DNA of 64,000 bases from Odontesthes bonariensis (lineage: Eukaryota > Chordata > Actinopteri > Atheriniformes > Atherinopsidae), in assembly GCF_027942865.1 (NCBI RefSeq), contig NC_134515.1, positions 25,132,227-25,196,226 of the forward strand, given 5' to 3'. The notes under the pieces were generated by a model that searched no databases, had not been told where the DNA came from, and was given only the letters and a program-made list of their open reading frames with translations. Made by a program: the position numbers and the translations under genes. This document shows positions 34,701 to 41,743 of this stretch, piece by piece (position 1 is the stretch's first letter; every line of letters begins with the position of its first letter).

Positions 34701-36864
34701 AACAGCAGCACTGATCAGAAGCAGGCATGTAAGAAGCACGAGCTCTACGTCAGTTTCCGAGATCTGGGATGGCAGGTACAGACGTTATTCCTCGCCGTAA
34801 CTACTTGGCCCAGTAAAAGCCTACATCTCATCCAGTGGAATAAAGCATCCTTCTCTGTTTTCAGAAACTTGAGAATAGATATCAGTCCAGCTTGGTGCCA
34901 TTAAAAAGCATAGCACTCTAAGTAATGTTGTATCTTTACTAGGCATTTTGCATTTTTCATGACTCATTGCACACCATGTGCTATAAAAGGTGCCCTGACA
35001 TAACTTTGTTTCAACATGCCAAGTCATGTTTCACATAATTTCTATGCATCCTTTCTTATTTTTTTTCATTTTACAGTAACTACAGTGACAGGATGACACC
35101 CTGTACTGTACTTTTACCCTAAACCCAGCCATTTGTCATTTTAATGGCGCATTAAAGGTGGGGTAGGGGATCTTTTTCTGGAACATTTTTTTTACATATT
35201 ACTTGAAATACTCTTCACACCCCCATTGCAACCAATTAATTAAAAGTTTTGACACAAATATGAAAAGTTTTAGTGGCCTCTAGAACGTACAATCTAGGAA
35301 AAACAGTATCCAATCATTGTGAACGGACCGTTCACAATGATTGGATACTGATGCCGTCTATCAAACTGCAATCTGCTCCTCCCTCCCCCGCCCCCCCCCC
35401 CCCCGTGCGCGTACCCTGCTCCGTGAACGAATTACGCGTGTCCAGAAGCTTGGCAGGAAGCTAAACTAGAGCCAGCTTGGCTAGCACCTAGCATTATTAA
35501 ACGTATAGTTGGCATATACTAAATACTAAATACGGCAACGATCGATGCTTGCTGTCAGAACAGCGCTCGTGCACCTTCGTGCTCGTGCGCGTTCATGTAC
35601 TCTAGAGGCGTGCCTTCGGGGGAAAAGTGAAGAAAAGGGTTGGGACTTTTTACCTGTGTATTTTCAAATGCAGCTTCCAGGATCTCCTACCCTACCTTTA
35701 AGACACAACAGAAGCTGAAAATGGATCTGGATGATATGCAAAAGTCAAAAGTGTGCCCAAGTCGTGTGCCATAGTTGTTGCCATGAGATCACATTCATCC
35801 GTCAGGTAATATCTCCATATTTGGAGGTTGGAGGCGGGCCAGGGCAGTGGCTTTCATCCATGAGATCCATGTTGAACTTTATTTTGGGTTGTATATCACT
35901 GCTGCTTTTGGCATAGAACAGATGCTTTTACAACCCTGAACCTTCCTCAAAAAGATTCACGAGTCAGATTGGCATTTGGTTCATGCTGGGATCCTACTTT
36001 CCAACCAACTTTTTTTTTTATTTGGGTAGAATCCCAGGATTGTTGTTCACAAATGAGAACCAGGGTAATTCTCCCTGGATAAAAACACACTTGTGACAAG
36101 CCAGCCTCAGAAACATTGAGCACACAGGGGTCTGTGATTGAGAAATATAGAGATGACACGAGTCTGTGTCTTCTAAAAAATGTAAAACGGCACCATTATT
36201 GTCTGGTGACTCGTCTGACCATCCTCATGAATGACAGTATAGAGGCCAAAAGAAAAATAAGATCAATGAATTAAAATAAATTAGATAACTAAGTTTAAAG
36301 GGTTCATTTTCATTTGGGGAAGAGAACCTCACTGTTATAGTTTCAGTTGAATGCACTGGCCACAACCACTCTCACCTGTGTACACTCGATACCAAGTTGT
36401 ATAAACCAACGTGAGACAAGATTTCACTTCATAAAACCACAGATTCTGATGACTGACAAAAATTCAGTCGAAGGGGCAAAAACACACAATTTCCTGGCCT
36501 AAACTTCTGTCTGCTTCCCTCTCAGGACTGGATCATTGCTCCAGAAGGATATGCAGCATATTACTGTGAGGGAGAGTGTGCCTTCCCGCTGAACTCCTAC
36601 ATGAATGCCACAAACCATGCCATTGTGCAAACACTCGTGAGTTCATATCTACAGTTTCATATAGTTGTGATATAATGACGTTTTCAACAAAATGACTTGC
36701 CTTTCTCTCTCCAGGTTCATTTCACTAATCCAGACACGGTGCCTAAACCGTGTTGTGCCCCCACGCAGCTCCACGCTATCTCTGTGCTCTACTTTGACGA
36801 CAGCTCCAACGTCATCCTCAAGAAATACCGCAACATGGTGGTCCGTGCTTGTGGCTGCCACTAG
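7424..36864 (+). CDS. bmp7: bmp7, bone morphogenetic protein 7 (seven coding exons)
   Basis: A secreted TGF-beta family ligand that signals through BMP receptors and SMAD1/5/8, with roles in dorsoventral patterning and organ formation. Coding exons: 7424-7826, 28267-28459, 30022-30170, 33592-33795, 34699-34775, 36526-36636 and 36715-36864, total 1287 nt (428 aa; human BMP7 is 431). All joins are GT-AG and keep frame. Residues 1 to about 24 form a signal peptide. The prodomain carries HSSFIHRRL and [17 protein letters not shown] processing site RSIR ends at residue 287. The mature part has the seven knot cysteines, from C327 through CEGEC and the paired CC to the terminal CGCH. The start is the ATG in ACCATGG. 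Wording such as EHDKEF and TATSNHW fits BMP7 better than BMP5 or BMP6. The a/b ohnolog is not resolved. Confidence 0.95.
9226..9269. repeat. Perfect 19-bp inverted repeat with 6-nt loop
   Basis: The left arm, 9226-9244, is TTGTATCCTAATGAGTGAC. The right arm, 9251-9269, is its exact reverse complement, and the loop is ATTTTT. No mobile-element ends were recognised around it. Confidence 0.9.
12976..13146 (+). pseudogene. Processed retrocopy of an mRNA 3' end nested in copy A
   Basis: A 171-bp insert ends with ACTAATAAAGTTT and a run of 13 or more A residues. It is flanked by identical 18-bp direct repeats (ATGCTAAATAGATTTTAT at 12958-12975 and 13147-13164). A polyadenylation signal, a poly(A) tail and a target-site duplication together are the marks of LINE-mediated retrotransposition of a 5'-truncated transcript. 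The parent gene was not recognised. Copy B lacks this insert. Confidence 0.8.
13124..13129 (+). terminator. AATAAA signal inside the retrocopy
   Basis: Hexamer just upstream of the templated poly(A) run, inherited from the parent mRNA. Confidence 0.7.
16142..16487. mobile_element. TA-flanked MITE with many GTAC motifs
   Basis: Terminal inverted repeats CACTCTCAGAAA and TTTCTGAGAGTG are each bordered by TA, the target duplication expected of Tc1/mariner-type elements. The 346-bp interior contains 16 GTAC tetramers, many as GGTACA or TGTACC. No open frame spans it. Superfamily assignment rests only on the TA border. Confidence 0.7.
17306..17333. repeat. Perfect 28-bp palindrome inside copy B
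   Basis: CATAGACATAGAAC is followed directly by its reverse complement GTTCTATGTCTATG. It is flanked by a 9-bp direct repeat CTATTTACC (17298-17306 and 17334-17342). The corresponding position in copy A has a single unit, and the A retrocopy integrated at that same site. Confidence 0.9.
17419..17560 (+). pseudogene. 5'-truncated U2 snRNA retropseudogene with poly(A) tail
   Basis: The sequence from GATACGTCCCCTACCCGGGG through GGAACGGTGCAC matches the 3' two thirds of vertebrate U2 snRNA, including GGAGATGGAATAGG, CTTGCTCCGTCCA, CATCGACCTGGTATTGCAGT and the 3'-terminal stem-loop. It continues into about 17 A residues. A near-perfect 15-bp target duplication brackets it (gcctggcGttgggga at 17406-17420 and gcctggcAttgggga at 17561-17575). 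The 5' end of U2, with the branch-site recognition and Sm regions partly lost, is missing, so it is non-functional and LINE-mobilised. Confidence 0.9.
18435..18500. repeat. Fragment of a dispersed teleost LINE-tail repeat
   Basis: Contains GGAGAACATGCAAAC, then ATTCAAACCAGGAGCCTTCT and TACTGTGAGGTGACAGTG. This is the wording of a very common fish repeat usually found at LINE 3' ends, also present near 39.4 and 52.5 kb here. Confidence 0.55.
19672..19701. repeat. (CA)n microsatellite
   Basis: About 15 CA units, slightly interrupted at the start. Confidence 0.9.
20901..23405 (+). CDS. L2 retrotransposon reverse transcriptase, N-terminally rearranged
   Basis: An 834-aa frame without stops. Residues 1 to about 40 ([20 protein letters not shown]) look like an L2 ORF1 start with a short coiled coil. 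From about residue 60 the text is ORF2: the C-terminal part of the AP-endonuclease domain with [10 protein letters not shown] and the SDH motif at 107-109, then a full reverse transcriptase with [45 protein letters not shown] and the catalytic YADD at 558-561. A C-terminal domain with RLDCCNGLL and LHWLPV follows. Most of the endonuclease domain is missing, so autonomous retrotransposition is unlikely. The intact frame suggests a young insertion. Confidence 0.85.
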   Translation: MPCESCRIYQQEIWALQVRIFALETEMGLHETLPMESSGKKSTFTSKGKGEKTAHNKEAKELTAVLEMFGLTQHVTEPTHNRGHTLDVLISRGVVISNVNVVDVALSDHFCVFFDLSTLPKTPAGSAVVRGRLINDRTGTQFMEMIRFENTLCSDVDDLLNSYTSSLLNVLDTIAPVKVRMVKSRQRAPWRKEESVRAQKRECRRAERKWRKSKLQVHYETYKEKLCVFNQTLRRTRESYFSEIIKNCSNNSRVLFATVNRLTNPPVSLPLELISTSKCNEFAIFFNDKVQGIKNAIISTTQITTLQPARHLELTHFTPVTDKTVKETICSLSSSTCCLEELPTRFLKSVLSSLLPQLAHLVNISLQTGTFPKALKTAVIKPLLKKSNLDATVLNNYRPISNLPFLAKVLEKVVYQQLSDFLLSNNAFDTFQSGFRPHHSTETALIKVTNDIRLNTDASRVTVLVLLDLSAAFDTVDHAILLQRLEDWVGISGRALNWFKSYLEDRKYFVEIDNCVSEQMAMTCGVPQGSILGPVLFNLYMLPLGQLIRSYNMSYHNYADDTQIYVSLTAGEHGPVDTLCRCIKQISVWMQNNFLQLNSDKTEIIVCGQQKQRESVISHLETLSLKPNYQVRNLGVILDSDLNFNSHIKSVTSAAFYHLKNIARIKGIVSKSDLERLIHAFVSSRLDCCNGLLTGLSKRAIRQLQYIQNAAARVLTRTRKYDHISPVLRSLHWLPVAQRIDFKTALLVYKSLHGLAPKYISDMLEPYEPTRALRTSGRGLLLVPRVRTKQGEAAFQFYAPKIWNSLPEDVRQASTLTMFKSRLKTVLFSCAYDT
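20901..23627 (+). mobile_element. L2-type LINE (5' boundary not determined)
   Basis: One open frame plus a 3' tail. The tail has TGTAAAGCACTTTGAATTGC and CTATAAATAAA followed by repeated CTTGC units (23605-23627), the typical L2 3' end. The leader before 20901 may also belong to the element, but no target-site duplication was found, so its 5' edge is left open. Confidence 0.85.
24077..24165. repeat. Dispersed repeat fragment
   Basis: AATCAAGTTTATTGCCAAGT followed by AGGTTTTCACTTACAAAGAA and TTGGTGCAAACAAT is wording I know from a common fish interspersed repeat. The family was not identified. Confidence 0.4.
28267..28459 (+). CDS. bmp7: bmp7 coding exon 2
   Basis: Follows a CCCCAG acceptor. 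It encodes [20 protein letters not shown] through [13 protein letters not shown] and ends GACAG/GTGAGC in phase 2. Confidence 0.93.
28460..30021 (+). other. bmp7 intron 2
   Basis: 1.6 kb, AT-rich. Nothing beyond splice signals was recognised. Confidence 0.8.
30022..30170 (+). CDS. bmp7: bmp7 coding exon 3
   Basis: Encodes [20 protein letters not shown] and the prodomain block ending QLALESTNG. The acceptor is TTCATCCAG and the donor AATG/GTAAGG. Confidence 0.93.
31630..32430 (-). repeat. Probable interspersed repeat, two related segments
   Basis: Two segments start with similar text: AAGGACCCAAATGGAGACAC at 31635 and GAGGACCCAAAATGCAGACT at 31943. Each is followed by A-rich DNA. This is familiar as the edge of a common teleost repeat read in reverse. 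The family and boundaries are uncertain. Confidence 0.35.
33319..33338 (+). repeat. Oligo-G tract
   Basis: Ten or more consecutive G, then T, then seven G. It could form a G-quadruplex on the bmp7 coding strand inside intron 3. Confidence 0.8.
33592..33795 (+). CDS. bmp7: bmp7 coding exon 4 with proprotein cleavage site
   Basis: Encodes [20 protein letters not shown] followed by RSIR and the basic linker of the mature N-terminus. It ends GTTGCAG/GTGACC in phase 1. Confidence 0.93.
33796..34698 (+). other. bmp7 intron 4
   Basis: 0.9 kb with poly-T and poly-A runs. Nothing specific was recognised. Confidence 0.8.
34699..34775 (+). CDS. bmp7: bmp7 coding exon 5
   Basis: Encodes the first knot cysteine and [16 protein letters not shown]. 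The acceptor is TTTCTGCAG and the donor GGCAG/GTACAG, in phase 0. Confidence 0.93.
35156..35697. mobile_element. TTAA-flanked MITE in bmp7 intron 5
   Basis: Starts AGGTGGGGTAGGGGATCT and ends with an imperfect inverse, AGGATCTCCTACCCTACCT. TTAA lies directly outside both ends (35152-35155 and 35698-35701). The 542-bp interior has no transposase frame. It belongs to a family with different termini from copies A and B in intron 1, but with the same TTAA target preference. Confidence 0.75.
35304..35350. repeat. Perfect 47-bp palindrome inside the MITE
   Basis: Two 23-nt arms, starting CAGTATCCAATC and ending GATTGGATACTG, are exact reverse complements around a single central A at 35327. It should extrude a near-loopless hairpin. 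Confidence 0.95.
36526..36636 (+). CDS. bmp7: bmp7 coding exon 6
   Basis: Encodes [20 protein letters not shown] and the glycosylation sequon MNATNH. The donor is ACTC/GTGAGT. Confidence 0.93.
36715..36864 (+). CDS. bmp7: bmp7 coding exon 7 (C-terminus)
   Basis: Encodes [20 protein letters not shown] through [10 protein letters not shown] and a TAG stop. It is nearly identical to vertebrate BMP7 from memory. Confidence 0.95.
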   Translation, partial: VHFTNPDTVPKPCCAPTQLHAISVLYFDDSSNVILKKYRNMVVRACGCH

Positions 36865-37870
36865 ACTATCAGCATCTTGACACGGACACATGCGTACGCA
36901 CACACTGCATGGGAGGGGGAGAGTGCTTTCATGTGATATGCTGCAAAAGGATCCCACATAAAGAGGGGATGTGTGTGAATTTTATGTGAAGCCCGCTGTT
37001 ATGAGGCTGAACACGACTTTCAGCCATTTTTTTTTTATTGATGATTCATCCCTACATCAAACAAACATATTTTTCCTAGAATATGCCGGCATTTTTGGAA
37101 GCAAATGTAGTTGCCTGAGAACACTGGCGATGGCTGATATCCCCAAAAATTGGCAACTCATTGGCAATGGCTAAAGAGCAATAAAGGCCATGGGAGAAAA
37201 AGTGTGGATATTTGATTTGGTGGTGAACTTTCCCTTTAAGATTTCTTACAACAAATGCACACAGACACACGACACACACACACACTCACGTTTGTGCTTT
37301 CTACTGTGTATGCAACACATTTAAAACAGTGATTGTACTGTATAATCATACATTCACAGTCAACAATCTTTTGTTTCTTTGAGTTATTATTGTAGTTCAA
37401 TATGTTTGTTACATATATGAATATGAGGCCAAGAAAGTTGGATGGGTGGAATGTGTATTCCCTCTGTGTACAGTACTGTGTAAATATCATTTTTTCAAAC
37501 AAAACAAGTGTATTTATTTCCTGGAATGTCACTTGGATTTGTGTTTTCCTGTAATGCTGCCTGATTTCTTTCTTGTGATAGTACACACAAACTTTGAGTA
37601 AAATGAAAAGAAATAGACAAAAAAACTACTCTGACATGAGCACTGCCTGATGCACCAGGCAAGTTTTTAGAGCAACAAAAAGGCGTGTGAAGATTCTTGT
37701 TCCGCGTGGGTGACATTTTCAGGTTTGTACTTCTCTGCTGTAATACAATCTGTCATATTTAAAAGGTCTATTTATTGAGAGCTGGCTAAGCTGTTTGACG
37801 GTGCGCTCCAATGCCTCAAATATTTTTTACTGCTGAACTGGTACAACAATAAACTGGGAGAAAAAGTAAC
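36865..37870 (+). other. bmp7: bmp7 3' untranslated region (approximate)
   Basis: Extends from the stop codon to just past the AATAAA at 37848. An earlier AATAAA at 37180 could give a shorter form. The end is inferred. Confidence 0.6.
37848..37853 (+). terminator. bmp7 polyadenylation signal (candidate)
   Basis: AATAAA about 1 kb after the stop, in the sense orientation. Confidence 0.6.
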
Positions 37871-38875
37871 CAAACCACCGTGAGATGTATTGTTTAATCT
37901 GGATCAAAAGTTGAATTACAGTGCCAAGTTAAGAGAAAGACACATGCTGGTGCTTAACTTTATTACACATTCCTGCGCTAATATTTGCTTGGATTGGAGC
38001 TTCATCCTTTACCTGCTGGCCTGAGATCTGTCACAAATGTTTCGGTAATCAAAAGCAAAGTGAAACTTCTCTGCCTGTATCTGAGGTTTATCTGTGAAGG
38101 GTGGATGTGGGTTATTTTCTATCTGAATGAATAGATGTTTGCACATGAATTTTGGTGGAAAGCACACTGAGGTTATGTGCAAGGAAATGTGCTCCATATT
38201 TATCAAAAAAGCCTGCATAGTATATGAAAATGATATCATGGCGTGTTAACTAAATGCAGCCCATTGATTGTGGGGTGTTGTTGGAAAAATACTGACAGTT
38301 TGTGTAGGGGATTCGGCATTGCTTGTTAATGCTGTGAAACTGTTTGTTAAACCATCTGTGTCGTGACACACACTTGGACAATGCAGCAGAAAGATATCAA
38401 TTAACCTAACGCCAACTCTGTTATATGTATGAATGCAAAGATTTCGAAAAAGATTTAAAAGGAGTCCTCAAATTTAGCAAGAAATGACGACACACAATCG
38501 TCGTGGGAAAGGAAATTATCTACATGAAATTAAATCGCAAACAGATGCACAAATGACAAATAAGTAACACAAAACAGCTGCGAGGAACAACAAAGTGATT
38601 ATCGTTTATGGTTGTGTTGTGCCCTGTCTTTTTATGGGACGAGTCGGGGGCTTCTTCATGTCTGTCAGGGGCGCAGTATTTCATAATCCACCCACAACTT
38701 ACACCTTCAGTTATCAAAAGTAAAAGCTTCCCACAGTCCCAACAGTGTGTTGCTGAGAAAATTGCAAAGTGAACAGACAGTGAAGATGTGTTATTGATTA
38801 GAATAAAAATTCTAGGTGCAGGGGCTGGCTTGCAAACGGAATGCCAGCAATAATTTTGTTTTGACTCAGTTAAAT

Positions 38876-39120
38876 CTATCCATCCATTTTTTTACACCCG
38901 TTCAATTCAGGGTCGTAGGGAAAGTTGGAGCCTCTCCCAGCTGCCGTTGGGCGAGAGGTGAGGTACACCCTGGACGGGTCACCATTCCGTCACAGGACAA
39001 CACAGAAATAAGTAACCACACAGACTGACACTCGCACCTTACGGTCAATTTAGAATCACCAATTACACACTAAAATCGAGTGATTTTCCCCCATGTCACG
39101 CACATGTCCCAGCAGCAGGT
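38876..39120 (+). repeat. Dispersed teleost LINE-tail repeat, first part
   Basis: ATCCATCCATTTTTTTACAC, CAGGGTCGTAGGGAAAGTTG and TACACCCTGGACGGGTCACC are the standard wording of a very abundant fish repeat, probably the 3' end of an RTE-like LINE. It is interrupted after about 245 bp. Confidence 0.6.
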
Positions 39121-39339
39121 GAACTGAAGAACAGGTTCCCAGCTGCATAATTTATTTATTCATTTTTATGAATGTCGTTAACGATTCCCTAATTTTTCAC
39201 TTGTTTTAGAGCCTTTTTATTGGGTCCTCCCATGGTACTTTTTTTTTCTAAAAAGGCGTTGTAAAGCTGCAAAATGAAAGAAGAGTACTTCAATGATGTA
39301 CTCCTCATCAAAACTGTACTTCAATCTTTTGATGAGAAG

Positions 39340-39470
39340 TATGTTTTTGGACAATGGGAGTACCCAAAGAGAACATTCAACTCCACCCAGAAAGGCCCCA
39401 GCTGGGATTCAAACTAGGAACCATCTTGCTGTGAGGTGAGGTGCCAATGCTAACCACCACACCCCAGGTT
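39340..39470 (+). repeat. Dispersed teleost LINE-tail repeat, second part
   Basis: Continues the consensus begun at 38.9 kb: TTTTTGGACAATGGGAGTAC, CAGAAAGGCCCCAGCTGGGA and TTGCTGTGAGGTGAGGTGCC. About 220 bp of unrelated AT-rich sequence separates the parts, so the repeat was probably split by a later insertion. Confidence 0.6.
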
Positions 39471-39494
39471 CAGTTCCATTCCAATCAAATTCAA

Positions 39495-39909
39495 TCACAA
39501 TTTATTAAGCCCTAAAAGAAATGGCATGGCTGCAGTGCAAATAATTGTTAGAGACATGTTTCCAACTTTACTGGAAATTGTAGCAGAGAGAGAGGTGTAG
39601 TTAAAATCTCCAGAGTTCACCATAATTGGGTTGGGATGTTGATTTTGTATCTTAACAACAACATTAACTGACTTCCCACACAGCATTGACAGATAGATGT
39701 TTTGTACAGAAACCCACAACCAACAGTTCAACATCCAGGGCACAGAGTAGCTCCTTCTCAAGTCGAAGGATTAAACATCTATTATTAACAAACACTGCGA
39801 CCCCTCCTTCCTTATCTCTGTCTGCAGTCTTTGACTGCCCATATATCCCAGAGTCAAACTGAAAGGTTTTAGTTGTCCCTGTAGTCATATCTTGGTGAAA
39901 AAAAAACAA
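39495..39909 (-). pseudogene. Degenerate LINE endonuclease fragment
   Basis: Overlapping minus-strand frames read KEGGVAVFVNNRCL, ELLVVGFC and GDFNYTSLSA. These resemble the AP-endonuclease domain of fish non-LTR elements (GGG.....NN.W, then GDFNH). Frame changes separate the blocks and no reverse transcriptase follows. Confidence 0.6.
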
Positions 39910-40739
39910 TATTTCCCTCTCAATATTCCTGCTGTGTCCTTGTCAGGGCTCCAAGTTTGTCCATTCTATCTGCCTGTGATCTCACATTTCCCATGACCAC
40001 CATAGGAAGAAAATGTTTAAACTCCTCCCTCTTTTTGTTTTGTTTCTGCTCTGATACTTTGACATGTCCTCAACTACTCTGGATTTAGGGTCTTATTCTA
40101 TTCATACAAATAGCTTTCCTGTCTGCCACTGCTCAAGTTTTACTGAGGTTAGCACCCAAACACGGGACTTCCAGAGGGATAGAACCAAAGACAGGCAGAG
40201 ATGGTTTAGGTGGCTTTATGAAAACATGATAAGCAATGGATGGCATGGGTGTGACATGGATGTTTAATTCTATATGCTCTGGGTATAGTAGAACTTTTCA
40301 AGGCCAAACTAATAAAATATAGTAATTCCTCTACAAAAATTGTTTTGAAACACATGTCATGTTTCAGCTGAACAGCTGATCTGTTTTTGAGATAATGACA
40401 TAATTGACACATTATCACTACAAAATTAGCTTTGTTATCTGGAGATCAGAAGACAATGAACTCCTGTTCTCCAGATAATGTGATTTAAAAATAATAATAA
40501 TAATTTTGAGGGGGTGTGGGCTTTTTTCCTTTCCAACCTGCCATTGGAGAAGCGGCAGGATACTGAATGGTGGGAGAAAGCCTGAGTACCTGGGAAAATG
40601 TTTCAGGACAGGAAGCAAACTTCTTGATCGGTGGGTGTGAGCAATGACTGACAGACCCGTTCAGAAATATTCTCACTCTCTCCTCAACAACTGTTAGGGT
40701 TATCGTTAAGGAGCACACTTTGCTGCCGTCTGCTGGATG

Positions 40740-40761
40740 TTTTTTTTTTTTTTTTTTTTTT
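40740..40761 (-). repeat. 22-base T run (poly-A on minus strand)
   Basis: Could be the poly(A) tail of an old minus-strand retro-insertion, but no body or target duplication was recognised next to it. Confidence 0.5.
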
Positions 40762-41288
40762 GATACACAGCTACGTCTTAACAATATAAACTGTGAGTTT
40801 TATTGTCAATATGTTCACCGTGACTACCTGATCTGAAGAAATGGCTGCATATCCAGCCAAATGAAATAAAAAAGGTTGTATCAACTGGGGGTAAAAAAGA
40901 AAAAGAAAAAGAAAAAGACCCACTCACATACTTTCGTTTTCACAGGAACGTTTCATTATGAGTCGCTGTGTGCGCGTGAAACTGTGCGTGCGTGTTACTC
41001 TTGATGCTGATACTCCTGTGGGGAGAAAACAAAGAACCATGTCCCCTCTTGTTCTTTATTTTCCTCATGAAACACTCTCACACAATTCAAATAATATTGT
41101 TAGAGTTTATTTCTTTTATCATCTTAAAGGATGAGGCCTACAAACTGACTCGTATTATTCATCAATTCCTCTCACATTGAAAAAAAGCACACTTGTTGGT
41201 TTTAAACGCATTGCGTTTCTCCTTTATCAAACTATTCAGTCACCTTGCTTGGAAATGATTAAACACTCTAAGCAGCTCAACACGAGTA

Positions 41289-41301
41289 GGGAAACCGAAA
41301 G
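41289..41301 (+). promoter_or_regulatory. ISRE / IRF element upstream of irf10
   Basis: GGGAAACCGAAAG fits the interferon-stimulated response element core GAAANNGAAA. It is about 80 bp upstream of the probable first splice donor, so it lies in the proximal promoter. Confidence 0.65.
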
Positions 41302-41310
41302 TTTTCAAAG

Positions 41311-41327
41311 CTTTCGCTTTCGCTTCC
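41311..41327 (-). promoter_or_regulatory. Second ISRE / IRF element upstream of irf10
   Basis: On the minus strand GGAAGCGAAAGCGAAAG contains GAAAGCGAAA, another exact GAAANNGAAA match, 10 bp from the first site and inverted to it. Confidence 0.65.
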
Positions 41328-41343
41328 AAGAGCGCACTTAATT

Positions 41344-41572
41344 TTAGTTGCGACTTCTGCTTAAGAGATTCAGGTGAGCTCTGTAAGTCTTAAGTTTATT
41401 GTATTATATCTAAATTCACTATTTGTGCTCTATATCAGAAGCTTGAGCTGCAGCCGAATCAAATATAGCTAATTTTCCATTTGTAAGGTGGATTAAAATT
41501 GTTCGCGCAGCGTGGCGCGTGTGACATTTGAAAGTGCAGTTGTGTTCCTGTAACACACAGCATGTGTTGAAG
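41344..41572 (+). other. irf10: irf10 probable noncoding first exon end and 5' intron
   Basis: A consensus donor TTCAG/GTGAGC at 41373 and an acceptor ending CACACAG at 41560 suggest a 5' noncoding exon and a 187-bp intron, as in other IRF genes. The transcription start is not defined. Confidence 0.5.
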
Positions 41573-41743
41573 ATGGATGAAGAAGCTAAGCTGCACCTGA
41601 AAGAGTGGCTGATAGCTCAGATAGAGAGTGGGAAATATGAAGGACTGTGTTGGGAGGATGATCAGAAAACCATGTTCAGGATCCCGTGGAAGCACGCAGC
41701 CAAGAAGGACTACAACCAGACGGAGGATGCGGCTCTGTTCAAG
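41573..41743 (+). CDS. irf10: irf10 coding exon 1
   Basis: Encodes MDEEAKLHLKEW through TEDAALFK and ends in phase 0 at AAG/GTAAAC. The exon probably begins at 41561 after CACACAG. Confidence 0.88.

Larger units (their letters stand above)
34776..36525 (+). other. bmp7 intron 5
   Basis: 1.75 kb, about a third of it a TTAA-flanked MITE. The remainder has no recognised feature. Confidence 0.8.
37871..41288. other. Intergenic region bmp7 to irf10
   Basis: Genes on both sides run in the same direction. The middle (38.9-39.9 kb) is LINE-derived. A 22-base T run sits at 40740-40761. The other parts have no recognised feature. Confidence 0.7.

Noticed and set aside
41528..41572. Upstream in-frame ATG extending irf10 by 15 residues
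   Set aside because: It would start upstream of the likely splice acceptor at 41560, and the residues do not fit the family N-terminus.
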